The notes: generated by a model from the sequence alone, not told the origin. A stretch of DNA of 64,000 nt from Okapia johnstoni (GCA_024291935.2 CM044311.1:29020001-29084000), one strand, 5' to 3'; shown: positions 36,233 through 48,797, counted from the stretch's first letter. Translations and numbers: made by a program.

Positions 36233-36388
36233 CCATACATTTGTCCAACCAGATATAAATGTTTATGATAAAAATTCAATGAGTAAAACAGTATGTTACT
36301 GACCCAGTCACAGTATGTTACTGTGTTTCACCAATCGTATTAATGAAACACGACAGTCAAGCAAAGATCCATGTCCATATGAAAATTT

Positions 36389-38570
36389 CAGTTCAGTTCA
36401 GTTGCTCAGTCATGTGCAACTCCATACAAAACCCATGGATTGCTTCCCTGTCCATCACCAAACCCGGAGCTTTCTCAAACTCATGTCCATCGAGTCGGTG
36501 ATGTCATCCAACCATCTCATCCTCTGTCTTCCCCTTCTCCTCTTGACTTCAATCTTTCCCAGCATCAGGGTCTTTTCAAATGAGTCAGTTCTTTGCATCA
36601 GGTGGCCAAAGTATTGGAGTTTCAGCTTCAGCATCAGTTGTTCCAGTGAATATTCAGGACTGATTTTCTTTAGGATGGACTGGTTGGATCTCCTTGCAGT
36701 CCAAGGGACTCTCAAGAGTCTTCTCCAACACCACAGTTCAAAATCAGGGTAACACATGAATTTTTCATGAGTTAATTTGATTCTCAAAGACTGTTTTTTA
36801 TCATAATGGTATTTCTTTTCTTCTTTTTAATGCTGAAATAATTTCTTCCATTTATGAAAAAAAAAAAAAAGCATCAATTCTTGGGCACTCAGCTTTCTTC
36901 ATGGTCCAGCTCTCACATTCATACATGACTACTGGAAAAACCATAGCTTTGACTAGACGGACCTTTGCTGGCAATGTAATGTCTCTGCTTTTCAATATGC
37001 TGTCTAGGATGGTCAGAGCTTTTCTTCCAAGGAGCAAGTGTCTTTTAATTTCATGGCTTCAGTCACCATCTTCAGTGATTTTGGAGCCAAAAAAATAAAC
37101 TCTGTCACTGTTCCCATTGTTTCCCTGATCTATTTGCCATGAAGAGATGGGACCAGATGCCATAATCTTCATTTTCTGAATGTTAAGTTTTAAGCCAATT
37201 TTTTCACTCTCCTCTTTCATTTTCATCAAGAGGCTCTTTAGTTCTTCCTTGCTTTCTGCCATAAGGGTGGTATCATCTATATATCTGAAGTTAATGATAT
37301 TTTCCCCAGCAATCTTGATTCCAGCTTGTGCTTCATCCAGCCTAGCATTCACATGATGTACTCTGCATATAAATTAAATAAGCAGGGTAACAATATACAA
37401 CCTTGACATGTTCCTTTCTGATTTGGAACCAGTCCGTTGTTCCATGTTCAGTTCTAACTGTTGCTTCTTGACCTGCATATAGATTTCTTAGGAGGCGGGT
37501 ACGGTGGTCTGGTATTCCCATTTCTCGAAGAATTTTCCACAGTTTGTTGTGATCCACACAGTCAAAGGCTTTGGCGTAGTCAATAAAGCAGACATAGATG
37601 TTTTTCTGAAATTCTCTCGCTTTTTCAATGATCCAGTGGATGTTGGCAGTTTGTTCTCTGGTTCCTCTGCTTTTTCTAAATCCAACTTGAACATCTGGAA
37701 GTTCAAAGTTCACATACTGTTGAAGCCTGGCTTGAAGAATTTTGAGCATTACTTTGCTAGCATGTGAGATGAGTGCAATTGTGTGGTAGTTTGAACATTC
37801 TTTTGCATTGCCTTTCTTTGGGATTGGAATGAAAACTGATTTTTTCCAGTCTGTTGCCACTGCTGAATTTTACAAATTTGCTGGCATATTGATATGAAAT
37901 AGCTCAACTGGAATTCCATCACCTCCACTAGCTCTGTTCCTCGTGATGCTTCCTAAGGCCCACTTGACTTCACATTCCAGGATATCTGGCTCTAAGTGAG
38001 TGAGCACACCATCATGGTTATCTGGGTCATGAAGATCTTTTTTGTATAGTTCTTCTGTGTATTCTTGCCAACTCTTCTTAAAATCTTCTGCTTCTGTTAG
38101 GTCCATAACATTTCTGTCCTTTATTGTTGCCCATCTTTGCATGAAATGTTCCCTTGGTATCACTAATTTTCTTGAAGAGATCTATAATCTTTCCCTTTCT
38201 ATTGTTTTCCTCTATTTCTTTGCACTCAACACTGAGGAAGGCTTTCTTATATTTCCATGTCATTCTTTGGGACTCTACATTCAAATGGGTATATCTTTCC
38301 TTTTCTCCTTTGCCTTTTGCTTCTCTTCTTTCCTCAGCTATTTGTAAGCCTCCTCAGACAACCATTTTGCCTTTTAGCATTCTTTTTTCGGGGGATGGTC
38401 TTGATCACAGCCTCCTGTACAGTGTCACAAACTTCCTTCCATAGTTCTTCAGGCACTCTGTCTATCATATCTAATCCCTTGAATCTATTTGTCACTTCCA
38501 CTGTACAATTGTAAGGGATTATATTTAGGTCTTACCTGAATGGTCTAGTGATTTTCCCTACTTTCTTCAA
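36389..38570 (-). mobile_element. Long BovB LINE with a 127-bp polyadenylated insert
   Basis: 3' end at the left (CAGTTCAGTTCAGTTGCTCAG). It extends antisense past the RT into the region between endonuclease and RT (frame 37,870-38,163: HDPDNHDGVLTHLEPDILECEVKWALGSI) and stops near CCCTACTTTCTTCAA. The RT catalytic box is changed (frame 37,059-37,352 reads YIDD). The copy is broken by an insert at 36,744-36,870 and by frameshifts. Confidence 0.92.
36744..36870 (+). mobile_element. Short polyadenylated insert inside BovB
   Basis: BovB sequence AGTTCAAAA (to 36,743) should continue directly with GCATCAATTC, which instead resumes at 36,871. The 127-bp intervening DNA is not BovB and ends in A14 (36,857-36,870). 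Apart from possible shared A residues no target duplication is visible. It may be a retrotransposed transcript tail or a 5'-truncated L1-mediated insert of unknown source. Confidence 0.7.
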
Positions 38571-38574
38571 TGAT

Positions 38575-39440
38575 ATATGAATGAATGGATTCATATATAC
38601 AAATGAATTATAAACATTAACAAAGATTTTATCACTTATAAACATATAAATGCAAAAATAAAGCAACTATAATATAATAATCTCCTATGAGATTAGCAAA
38701 TGTTAATAATATGCGGCACTGGTCAGAAGGCAGGGAAGGGAGGCTGCTGCTACTAAGTTGCTTCATTCGTGTCTGACTCTGTGCAACCCCATAGATGGCA
38801 ACCCACCAGGCTCCTCCGTCCCTGGGATCCTCCAGGCAAGAATACTGGAATGGGTTGCCATTTCCTTCTCCAACGCATGCATGCATGCTAAGTTGCTTCA
38901 GTCGTGTCTGACTCTATGTGACCCTATGGACAGCAGCCCACCAGGCTCCTCTGTCCACAGGATTCTCTAGGCAAGAATACTGGAGTGGGTCACCATTTCC
39001 TTCTCCAAGGGAAGGGCAAGAGCGCATAAAAGTTTATATACAGGAGTGTAAACTGGAACAGATTTGGAGGACAAACTAGAAACACCTATCAAAATACCTA
39101 TTGAAAATTCAAGTTTTTAACTTCTAATAAGTGACATGCAGAAACAATGACAGCAAAAGGAATATAGATTCAGAAAGATTTCAGTGGAGAATTATAAGAG
39201 CAGAAAGCTAGATATAACACAACTATCCAATAGTACCCAAGGATCTGACTGTCAAATTACAGAACATTAGTGTAGTAGATAATTACATAGCTTTAGACTG
39301 CAACAGAATTTGTATAACATAGAAAGATACTTAGTATACATTATTAAGGAAAATATGCAAAAGTACCGAATAATATATGTCGTATGATCACAATGCTGTT
39401 TAAAAAATGTATAGTTAACGTTATGTATGTCTGCAGAAAA
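38575..39440 (+). mobile_element. Probable old L1 ORF2/3' fragment split by a SINE
   Basis: CACTGGTCAGAAGGCAGGG before the SINE and ATACAGGAGTGTAAACTGG after it resemble the L1 'TGTTGGTGGGAATGTAAATTGG' region. Diverged. Confidence 0.45.
38742..39005 (-). mobile_element. BOV-A2 SINE
   Basis: Two Bov-A units in reverse orientation, joined by GCATGCATGCATGC (about 38,876-38,888). Begins GCTGCTGCTACTAAGTTGC and ends CCTTCTCCAAGG. Confidence 0.88.
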
Positions 39441-40664
39441 AAAAAAATCAAGAAAATCTACCATTATGGGGAATTTGGATTGTTTGAAGGGGGAAAGTTT
39501 TCTAATTTTACCTACGACTGCATTGTTTAATTTTGTTTTACAACAAGCTATATGAAGAAAATATTTTCAGTTGTGTTAAAATTTAAAGAAAGAAATTTCA
39601 AATAAAAAAATGAGAAATCTAGGGCAATAGTGTATTTCACTTAATCCTCTGAGCTCACCATCTTCATGAATAAAACAACTCATAGTTAACATTTAAAATT
39701 TTTAAATATATGGCACTGAAATAAGTTTAAATCTATTTCCTAGAATAGTGTAAAGGAAATTTTTAGGAAAAGTGCAGCTAATTTTGTTTAAAGAATATAT
39801 TTGAAAGAGTCCTAAAGTTAGTCTAAAAAGAGTCCAAAGTAGACTGCATTACAAGTATTATTTTCTTTATAGAAATCTTGGCCCATTAGCAACTAAATCT
39901 CTCTTTTATTGCAGTAAGAAAATATAAGGCTGAATCATTCCCTTTAATACATGGAAATAACGTTAGGAAAAAAAGGCATAAAATATTATCTAAAACATCC
40001 CCTCTCCATTAAGGTAAATCTGTCTCTGAAGCAGTTATCACACTTAAAAGTTGTATGACTATTTTAGAAACTAGTTGTTAAATATCTAGGCTTCTCCAGC
40101 TAAGTTATAAGCTCCCTGAACTCAGGAATTCTTTCACCTTGGTTCCTTATTGTAAGAAACAGTAGATATAGAATAAATATTTTATTTAGAGAAAAGGACA
40201 GAAAAGAGAGGGAAGGATGGAGCGAGAGGATTCAGGTACAACATTTTAGAAGAAAAGTGACTCTCCAAGGCCATCTCTTGGAAGAGATGTAATTAACCTC
40301 ACAGAGCTGGCCCTGAAACTCTCTTCTAATATATGGCCCAGAATAATTCCTGTTCTACCAGGCAACAGATGCTATTCTGTTTCAAGTTTATAGACTTCAT
40401 CCCAGTCTGAACCAAAAGATATCTTGATATACTTAGTGCAGCCAATGTGGTAAAAATTAGACAAACCTTCCAATACTTATTACTAAAGTCTCAGACAGGT
40501 TGTTGTTAAAAGATTTAAATCAGAGATTCTGAACATTTCACATCCCTTCCCTTCTCACCTCTATCTTCAACCTCTATGTAGTTAAGGCTAGAAAGCTATT
40601 TTATTTTGCACTTCTCTTGAATTTTTTTCTGTGTGTCTGGTAAAAATTTAAGCCCTAGACTCTG
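39441..40664. other. Intergenic unique sequence
   Basis: AT-rich; no gene, RNA or repeat recognised. Confidence 0.4.
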
Positions 40665-40666
40665 TA

Positions 40667-40868
40667 TTTTGTGTGTGTGTGTGTGTGTGCATGTGCATGC
40701 TCAGTCTCTCAGTCGTGTCGCACTCTTTACGACCCCATGGACTGCAGCCCACCAGGTTCCTCTGTCCATGACATTTTCCAGGCAAGGATACTGGAGTGAG
40801 TTTCCATTTCCTATTCCAAAGGCTCTTCCCAACCCACAGATAAAACCTGAATCTCCTGCATCTCCAAG
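40667..40868 (-). mobile_element. Bov-tA-type SINE with adjoining GT microsatellite
   Basis: (GT)n at 40,670-40,688 is followed by TGCTCAGTCTCTCAGTCGTG and a reverse-oriented Bov-tA that ends at CTCCTGCATCTCCA, where the tRNA-like head is missing. Confidence 0.85.
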
Positions 40869-41541
40869 TTTTGTGTTATGGAAAACTAAATAAATACTTT
40901 GTAAAAGACCATGCTTCTTAAGGTTTTCTTTGTTGAAAAACACAAAACTACCTGAAAATTGATACATGATTCTAGAATCCATATTAACTCCCTACTGAAT
41001 GTTCCAGCTGTTAAAAATTATTTTTAACCATAAGGACGTGGTTTTATTCATGTGGTCCAAAGCCATATCTAAAAGTTAATGATCTTGCTGCGGCTACATA
41101 CTCTTGAGAGTTGAAGAACATTGAAGATGACAAAGAAGATTAGACTATTGAAGTACCATATCATAAAGTATAGCATAATTTAGGAAACCAAAGACAGTTT
41201 AGGTTTAAACTATCATCTGAATTCTGAAAATACTAGAAAGAATAAATAATGGATGTCATTTGCATTAAAAATAAGGTATTAACTTACTCATACTTTGGAG
41301 ACAAAAAAATTGAAAACCATACAAGAACACAGATCTGTGTGACCATAAACTTGTTTTTTGGAGATGGAAATCATTCATTAATTCAAAACATATTACTATG
41401 TGCCAGAGAATTATTCATGGAATTATTAAATGTAGGTCACAAAGTAAATCACACCCAGAACATGAATAAAGTAAATGAAAAAAAGAACCTCAAGATGTTG
41501 AATCATTTCATCGCTATTTAAAAATTTTAAATGTAGTAACT
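40869..41541. other. Intergenic unique sequence
   Basis: No gene or repeat recognised. A 90-codon frame at 41,249-41,521 has no domain. Confidence 0.4.
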
Positions 41542-42035
41542 GGGGCCTTTCTGTTAGCTCAGTAGTAAAGCTGCTGCTGCTGCTGCTAAGTCACTTCAGT
41601 CGTGTCCGACTCTGTGCAGCTCCATAGACGGCAGTTCACCAGGCTCCCCCGTCCCTGGGATTCTCCAGGCAAGAACACTGGACTGGGTTGCCATTTCCTT
41701 CTCCAAGGCATGAAAGTGAAAAGTGAAAGGGAAGTCACTCAGTCGTGTCCGACTCCTAGTGACCCCATGGACTGCAGCCTACCAGGCTCCTCCGTCCATG
41801 GGATTTTCCAGGCAAGAGTACTGGAGTGGGTTGCCATTGCCTTCTCCCAGTAGAAAAGAATTCACCAGAAATGCAGGAGATGCTTGTTATATCCCTGGTC
41901 AGGAAGATCTGGAAAAAGAAATGACAACCCACTCTGGTGTTCTTTTCTGGGAAATTCCATGGACAGAGGAGCCTGGCAGGCTACAGTGCATGGGGTTGCA
42001 AAGAGTCAGACATGACTTAGCAACTAAACACCAAC
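41542..42035 (+). mobile_element. Bov-tA SINE split by a BOV-A2
   Basis: The head (GGGGCCTTTCTGTTAGCTCAG) ends at 41,570 and the remainder (AGAATTCACCAGAAATGCAGG to GACTTAGCAACTAAACACC) continues from about 41,848. The inner element fills the gap. Confidence 0.88.
41571..41847 (-). mobile_element. BOV-A2 SINE nested in a Bov-tA
   Basis: Complete two-unit element with a (CTG)6 head, flanked by CAGTAGTAAAG (41,560-41,570) and CAGTAGAAAAG (41,848-41,858), a 10-of-11 target duplication. Confidence 0.92.
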
Positions 42036-42094
42036 AAAAAACTACAACTGTAGTTACTTACAAAACTACATATTATAGTGTTTAATAACTGCCA

Positions 42095-42510
42095 TGAATT
42101 GAGCTGTGTTCCACTAAAAGTTATAAGTTGAAGCATTAAACCCCCATGTGACTTTATCTAGAGATAGGCTATTTAAGATGTTATTAATATTAAATGTGGG
42201 TAGAGGGTGGGGCCCTAATCTGAAAGGACTGTGGTCTTAAAAGGAACAGAAAGACCTCTCTCACTCTCTCTGTCCATCCACCACTGCCTCCCCCCATCCC
42301 CCTCCCGGCTCCTTCCCAAGCATGTATGGATACAGTGAGAAGACAACCATCTGCAAACCAGTATGAGAACACTCAACAGGAACTGAGTTGGCTGGCACCT
42401 TGATCCTGGACAACCTCCAGAACCACTGTGCAAAAATAAATTTCTATTGTATAAGCCACCCAGTCCATAGTATTTTTTAATAGCAGTCCAAGCTGACTAA
42501 AATAAGATAG
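42095..42510 (+). mobile_element. MLT1-type MaLR LTR
   Basis: The order of blocks is that of MLT1 LTRs: ACCCCCATGTGACTTTATC, GGGTGGGGCCCTAATC, GAGAAGACAACCATCTGC, CTGGCACCTTGATCCTGG, CCTCCAGAACCACTGTG and AATAAATTTCTATTGT, ending CAAGCTGACTAAAATAAG. No internal region. Confidence 0.82.
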
Positions 42511-42764
42511 TTTCTTTGCTTGCTTTCAATAAGACAGACCTATCTTTAAATTCTGCCTTAGCTCTCTAAATCTTAGTTTCCTATCTTTAAAAAGTTATTA
42601 CCCTATCCTCAAATCAAGTTTTATAAATACAACTTATAATACTATAAAGCAGTTTCTATACAATTAAATAAATGATATATATTATTATTTTGTTTTATAA
42701 ATCATTTAAATAAATTGTTTAGCAAATCAGACTGTTATAACTTAAAGAGACCTTAAATGATACA

Positions 42765-42937
42765 TGCTACTACTGCTAAGTCACCTCAGTCGCGTCCGAC
42801 TCTGTGCGACCCCATAGACGGTAGCCCACCAGGCTCCGCCGTCCCTGGGATTCTCCAGGCAAGAATATTGGAGTGGGTTGCCATTTCCTTCTCCAGTGCA
42901 TGAAAGGGAAAAGTGAAAGTGAAGTCACTCAGTCATA
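42765..42937 (-). mobile_element. BOV-A2 SINE, one unit
   Basis: ATGCTACTACTGCTAAGTCACC to GAAGTCACTCAGTCA. The second unit is cut a few bases after its start. Confidence 0.88.
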
Positions 42938-43248
42938 ATACACTGTTTATGTAGCATTTGGTGAAAATAATTTTAAGATATTATCTTATTGTTTCTACAA
43001 ATGTTTATATTGTTATTACTTAAAGTAAAAATTACCCTCAGTCTATGCAGAATTTGACAACAAATGGGCAATCAGTAAAATTTCATGGAATGAATGGATA
43101 AATCCAATTATTTTATCAATGCTAAAAATATATATGATGACCTACTCCAACACACACTCAATCACTCACTCAAAAGCATCTAAAAATGAGGTATGGTATG
43201 CTGTGGAAATATGAACATGAGCCAGACATGATCATAGGCTGTAAGCAG
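42938..43248. other. Intergenic unique sequence
   Basis: No gene or repeat recognised. Confidence 0.35.
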
Positions 43249-43520
43249 TTGCTGCTGCTGCTGCTGCTAAGTCGCTTCAGTCGTGTCCAACTCTGTGCGA
43301 CCCCATAGACGGCAGCCCACCAGGCTCCCCTGTCCCTGGGATTCTCCAGGCAAGAACACTGGAGTGGGTTGCCATTTCCTTCTCCAGTGCATGAAAGTGA
43401 AAAGTGAAAGTGAAGACGCTCAGTCGTATCTGACTCTTAGTGACCCCACGGACCATAGCCTACCAGGCTCCTCCATCTATGGGATTGTCCAGGCAATGGA
43501 TTGCCATTGCCTTCTCCGGT
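43249..43520 (-). mobile_element. BOV-A2 SINE with CTG-repeat head
   Basis: (GCT)6-7 head (about 43,250-43,268), two units, little divergence from neighbouring copies. A small deletion near the end removes part of the second unit. Confidence 0.9.
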
Positions 43521-43559
43521 ATCCCTAAAATTTAGTAAAGGGTCTTACCTACATCCTAT

Positions 43560-43720
43560 TATTTCCACTCCATATTTACTACTTTTACTTACTCATTCAG
43601 TTAATATATTTTAAGCAGCCACAATTTATTTAGCATTCACTGTTTAAGAAACTGGGAATACAATGGAAAACAACACATCACAGGCCCTTCTCTCATGGAG
43701 GCACCACTCATAGTCTCTAC
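43560..43720 (+). mobile_element. L2-like fragment
   Basis: TTTAGCATTCACTGTTTAAG, then GGGAATACAATGGAAAACAAC and CTCATGGAGG follow the L2 3' end pattern. Weak. Confidence 0.45.
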
Positions 43721-44690
43721 TGTAGGTGCTTCTTTCCTTCCTTGTCTTCCTTTGTCTTGGGCACACATACCACCTACCAAAGTTAGTAGAACACAGTAAT
43801 AAATAGTGCAATTAGATGTAGGACTAGCATGTATGCCATACTCCCATATCCAGATCCATGGTAGAAACTGTTAAAGAATTATGACCCTTATTACCCAAGA
43901 GTTTGAATGTGATGTCAAAATACTTTTCATCACAATATTCAAACCAGTCATGACTCATCAACTAGAGTTAACAAACAAACTAAAATATCTATTGAATCTG
44001 GTGAGTAGATCGCAGAATATAGGTGCAAGTCATAACTACCATGTTAACCATGTTAACAAATGGGAAAAAATGCATTCATTCATAAGTAAAATTTATAAAG
44101 ACACCAGAGCAGTAAGGAAGCAAAGAAGAAAAGACTATTTCCAGAGTTGGAACATCTCTTCTTAGGCAAGATGAGATTAGCAGTAATTAGCTTCATTAGG
44201 ACATTTGTCAAATCTGTGATTTGAAGATGCAATTAGACTTGAGTAGATGAACTCTACTAGGAGAAAAGAGAAACTAAGAGAGCTTTGGGTAGTCACTGGA
44301 AATGTAGTATGAGTGCTAGGGCGGTGTAAAAACTCTTGCTTTCATGCAATACTTAGGAGACAAAGCCCTTCTAGGGATCTTCAAAAACAAAAGAAATGTC
44401 TCTACTTAAAATATATGAAACCCCAAAACTACTAAATTTGTCTTAACCTACATACAATTCAGCACCCATCAAGCTAAATTTCCAATTGAACTGAGGTAAT
44501 ATGCCCTCAGTCCGTGTGTATAACAGAGAAGAGCCAAATACTGACTGAGGAAAAATAAGATTAACACCTCTCTCTCTATCGCTTTTGGCATGCTAAAACA
44601 AATATGAGAAATCTGAAAAAGCAGGAAAATGTAATTGAAAATAAAAATTAAAATAAAATGATATAAGATTCTCCATTCTTGCCATGTTAT
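43721..44690. other. Intergenic unique sequence
   Basis: No gene or clear repeat recognised. A 94-codon frame at 43,881-44,165 has no domain. Confidence 0.4.
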
Positions 44691-44694
44691 TGGA

Positions 44695-45720
44695 ATAAAC
44701 AGACAAGAGCTTTAAAATAAATAACAAGAATAATTTAAATAATGTATAAAAGGGAAAGAATAAAGAAAAAGATTTTCAGTACACAATTAGAGTCAATATA
44801 TAATTGAGACATTCTAAAACTGAAAAAAATACATATATGAATGTAAGAACTCGTGGAATGTGTTCGATAGCAGACTACACACAGTAAATAGCAGACTTAC
44901 ACAGCAAAGACACTTAGTGAGCATAAAAATAGAAAAAAATATTCAAAGTGAAGAACTCAGAGAAAAAACCTGAAAAAAACAGAATTTCATATTAGACTCT
45001 AGAACAGAAAATAATCAGGAATGAATATATGTGAACCGGAATCTCCAAAGAAAAGGATAGATACAATATTTGAAGAGATATGGTTGATAATTTTTCCAAA
45101 CCTGATGGCAGGCATTAAGAGATCTAAGAATCTCTGCCAACCCAAGAAGGATAAATACAAGGAATATGTATATGGAAAAACACAGTTAAAATGCTCAAAT
45201 TATCAAGAAAAAGAATGCTTTTATCAGGCAGAGAAAAAAAGACATTGCCTTCAAAAAGTAAAAATGAGATTTATGACTGACTTTCCAAAACAATAAAAGA
45301 CAAAAGCAATGGAACATCATTTTTTAATCAAGAAGAAAAATTACAACTGCCAATTAAAATTCTATATCCAGTGAAAATATTCTTCAAAAATGAAGGTGAA
45401 TTAAAGGTGTTTTCAGTCTTTCTTTAAAAAACCTGAAAGAATGTTACCAATGAACCAGCACTATAGGAAATATTAAAGAAATATTTTCAAGTTGAAAGAA
45501 AATAGTCAAAGATGAAAGCATACAAGAAATGAACACTATAAAAATTAAAGTTAAATCAAAAGCATATTAATAATGTAAAAATAGTAATAACTACTGTGGG
45601 GCTAACAACATACACTACATACAAAATATGACATAGCAATAGTTCATGGATAGAAATGGAAAGAAACTCTAATCATATTTAAATAAATGTAAAGCAAAAG
45701 TGTAACATGTTCTTTTTGGC
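44695..45720 (+). mobile_element. Old L1/HAL1-like fragment
   Basis: Blocks including AATTTTTCCAAACCTGATGG, CAATTAAAATTCTATATCCAG and AATATTCTTCAAAAATGAAGG followed by ACCAGCACTATAGGAAATATTAAAG match the HAL1/L1 ORF1-type sequence family as I recall it. Highly diverged and frame-broken. Confidence 0.6.
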
Positions 45721-45736
45721 ATCTAAGTGGAAATTA

Positions 45737-45945
45737 TTTGCTCTCCCCAAAATAATATGTTGAAATCCCAACTTTCATTACCTCAGAGTGTGACCTTATC
45801 TGAAAGTAGGATTGTTGCACATACAATTAGGTAAGATGAGGTCACAATGGAGTAGAGTGACTTCTCAATCCAATATTCCTGATGTTCTTATAAGAAAGTG
45901 ACCATCTAAAGTTACGCTGAAACACAGAGAGAAACGTCATATGAT
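45737..45945 (+). mobile_element. MLT1-type MaLR LTR fragment
   Basis: AATATGTTGAAATCCCAAC, CCTCAGAGTGTGACCTTATC, TTAGGTAAGATGAGGTCAC and CTTATAAGAAAG are in the MLT1 order. The 3' half is missing. Confidence 0.78.
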
Positions 45946-46065
45946 GACAAAGGCATGTGTTAGCTGTTATTAAGAGTGGTATGCTAAAATGTTCATCTTT
46001 GGTTCTGGGTTTTAATGTTTTTCCTGTATGTGTTTTTTAAGCTATATCACTTATAGCTTTATATA

Positions 46066-46346
46066 TGGCAATGGCACCCCACTCCAGTACTCTTGCTTGG
46101 AAAATCCCATGGACAGAGGAGCCTGGTAGGCTACGGTCCATGGGGTCACTAAGAGTCGGACACAACTGAGCGATTTCACTTTCACTTTTCCCTTTCAGGC
46201 ACTGGAGAAGGAAATGGCAACCCACTCCAGTATTCTTGCTTGGAGAATCCCAGGGATGGCAGAGCCTGGTGGGCTGCTGTCTATGGGGTCTCACAGAGTT
46301 GGACAAGACTGAAGCGACTTAGCAGCAGCAGCAGCAGCAGCAGCAG
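46066..46346 (+). mobile_element. BOV-A2 SINE with CAG-repeat tail
   Basis: Two units in plus orientation (GGCAATGGCACCCCACTCC to GACTGAAGCGACTTAGCAGC) end in (CAG)8-9 at about 46,320-46,346. Confidence 0.9.
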
Positions 46347-46691
46347 GCATATGCAAATTTAAGATGGTTGTTATCCTTTATTATCATAAAATAGCCATTG
46401 TTACATTTAATAATGCTTATTGCTTCAGAGTCTACTTTGTCAGAGGGCCAGAATCAGAGTGTAAAATTTAAGGAGACACTGATCACTGATGCCAGCTGTG
46501 CACTTTCATTCTTATTATCATTCTATTAATTGACTATTTATACTTCTATGGTTTTTTATTTTGGTTGCAAATATTTATATTTAGAGGAGCTCTCTGTTAA
46601 GTAAGGAAGTTAATCTCTTTTGTACAATGTACATGTTTAATATTTCCCCAGTTTGTCTTTTGACTTCATGTATATTTATATAAGGTATACT

Positions 46692-46786
46692 CACAAGATG
46701 GCGGAGTAGAAGGATGTGCTCATCTTCCCCTGAAAGAACTCCAAAATTACAACTCGCTACTGAACAACGATAGACAGGAGAATGTT
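46692..46786 (+). mobile_element. L1 5' UTR fragment, left part
   Basis: TCACAAGATGGCGGAGTAGAAGG is the start of the bovine-type L1 5' UTR and continues with ACTCCAAAATTACAACTCGC. It breaks at 46,786, and its continuation is found at 48,758, on the other side of a BovB. Confidence 0.85.
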
Positions 46787-48746
46787 CAGTTCAGTTCAGT
46801 TCAGTTCAGTTGCTCATTTGTGTCCGACTCTTTGCAACCCCGTGAATCGCAGCACGCCAGGCCTCCCTGTCCATCACCAACTCCTGGAGTCTACCCAAAC
46901 TCATGTCCTCCGAGTCAGTAATGTCATCTAGCCATCATATCCTCTGTCATCCCCTTCTCCTCCTGCACCCAATACTTCCCAGCAGTAGGGTCTTTTCCAG
47001 TGAGTCAACTCTTTGCATGAGGGGGCCAAAGTACTGGAGTTTCAGCTTCAACATCAGTCCTTCCAATGAACATCCAGGACTGATCTCCTTTAGGACGGAC
47101 TGGTTGGATCTCCTTGCAGTCCAAGGGACTCTCAAGAGTCTTCTCCAACACCACAGTTCAAAAGCGTCAATTCTTTGGCTCTCAGCTTCTTATAGTCCAA
47201 CTCTAACATCCATACATGACTACTGGAAAAACCATAGTCTTGACTAGACGGACTTGTTGGCAAAGTAATGTCTCTGCTTTTTAATATGCTATCTAGGTTG
47301 GTCATAACTTTCCTTCCAAGGAGTAAGTGTCTTTTAATTTCATTGCTGCAATCACCATATGCAGTGATTTTGGAGTCCAAAAAAATAAAGTCTGACACTG
47401 TTTCCCCATCTATTTGCCATGAAGTGATGGGACCAGATGCCATGATTTTAGTTTTCTGAACGTTGCACTTTAAGTCAACATTGTCACTCTCCACTTTCAC
47501 TTTCATCAAGAGACTCTTTAGTTCTTCTTCACTTTCTGCCATAAGGGTGGTGTCATCCGCATATCTGAAGGTATTGATATTGCTCCCAGCAATCTTGATA
47601 TCAGCTTCTGTTTCTTCCAGCCCAGCGTTTCTCATGATGTACTCTGCATATAAGTTAGATAAGCAGGGTGACAATATACAGCCTTGACGTACTCCTTTTC
47701 CTATTTGGAACCAGTCTGTTGTTCCATGTTCAGTTCTAACTGTTGCTTCTTGACCTGCATACAGGTTTCTCAAGAGACAGGTCAGATGGTCTGGTATTCC
47801 CATCTCTTGAAGAATTTTCCACAGTTTATTGTGATCCACACAGTCAAAGGCTTTGGCATAGTCAATAAAGCAGAAATAGATGTTTTTCTGGAACTCTCTT
47901 GCTTTTTCGATGATACATCAGATGTTGGCAATTTGATCTCTGGTTCCTCTGCCTTTTCTAAAACCAGCTTGAACATCTGGAAGTTCACGGTACACATATC
48001 GCTGAAGCCTGGCTTGGAGAATTTTGGGCATTACTTTACTAGCATGTGAGATGAGTGCAATTGTGTGGTAGTTTGAGCATTCTTTGGCATTGCCTTTCTT
48101 TGGGATTGGAATGAAAACTGAACTTTTCAAGGCCTGTGGCCACTGATGAGTTTTACAAATTTGCTGGCATATTCAGTGCAGCACTTTCACAGCATCACCT
48201 TTCAGGATTGGAAATAGCTCAACTGGAATTCCATCAACTCCACTAGCTTTGTTTGTAGTGATGCTTTCTAAGGCCCACTTGACTTCACATTCCAGGATGT
48301 CTGGCTCTAGGTGAGTGATCACACCATCATGATTATCTGGGTCATGAAGATCTTTTTTGTACAGTTCTTCTGTGTATTCTTGCCACCTCTTCTTAATATC
48401 TTCTGCTTCTGTCAGGTGTATTTGATTTCTGTTCTTTATAAAGCCCATCTTTGCATGAAATGTTCCCTTGGTATCTCTAATTTTCTTGAAGAGATCTCTA
48501 GTCTTTCCCATTCTGTTGCTTTCCTCTATTTCTTTGCATTGATCTCTGAGGAAGCCTTTCTTATCTCTCCTTGCTATTCTTTGGAACTCTGCATTCAGAT
48601 GGGAATATCTTTCCTTTTCTACTTTGCTTTTAGCTTCTCTTCTTTTCGCAGCTATTTGTAAGGCCTCCTCAGACAGCCATTTTGCTTTTTTGCATTTCTT
48701 TTCCATGGGGATGGTCTTGATCCCTATCTCCTGTACAATATCACGA
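46787..48746 (-). mobile_element. BovB LINE inserted in the L1 5' UTR, 11-bp target duplication
   Basis: Flanked by AGGAGAATGTT at 46,776-46,786 and at 48,747-48,757 (11 of 11). The 3' tail on the left is (CAGTT)n-type, so orientation is minus. The copy reaches upstream of the RT (frame 48,173-48,820 reads SEEALQIAAKRREAKSKVEK). Frame 47,132-47,839 has the RT with GVRQGCILS and an intact YADD box. It is interrupted only by small indels. Confidence 0.95.
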
Positions 48747-48757
48747 AGGAGAATGTT

Positions 48758-48797
48758 GGATCCACCCCAAAAAAGATACCCCATGGTAGAAAGATAC
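48758..48797 (+). mobile_element. L1 5' UTR fragment, right part
   Basis: GGATCCACCCCAAAAAAGATACCCC directly continues the L1 5' UTR broken at 46,786. It ends within about 40 bp at the start of a plus-strand BovB. A 9-bp direct repeat AAGATACCC (48,773-48,781 and 48,791-48,799) marks that junction. Confidence 0.75.

Noticed and set aside
41571..41847. Regularly repeated short blocks suggestive of a repeat array such as CRISPR
   Set aside because: The repeats are the two internal units of BOV-A2 SINEs in a vertebrate genome.
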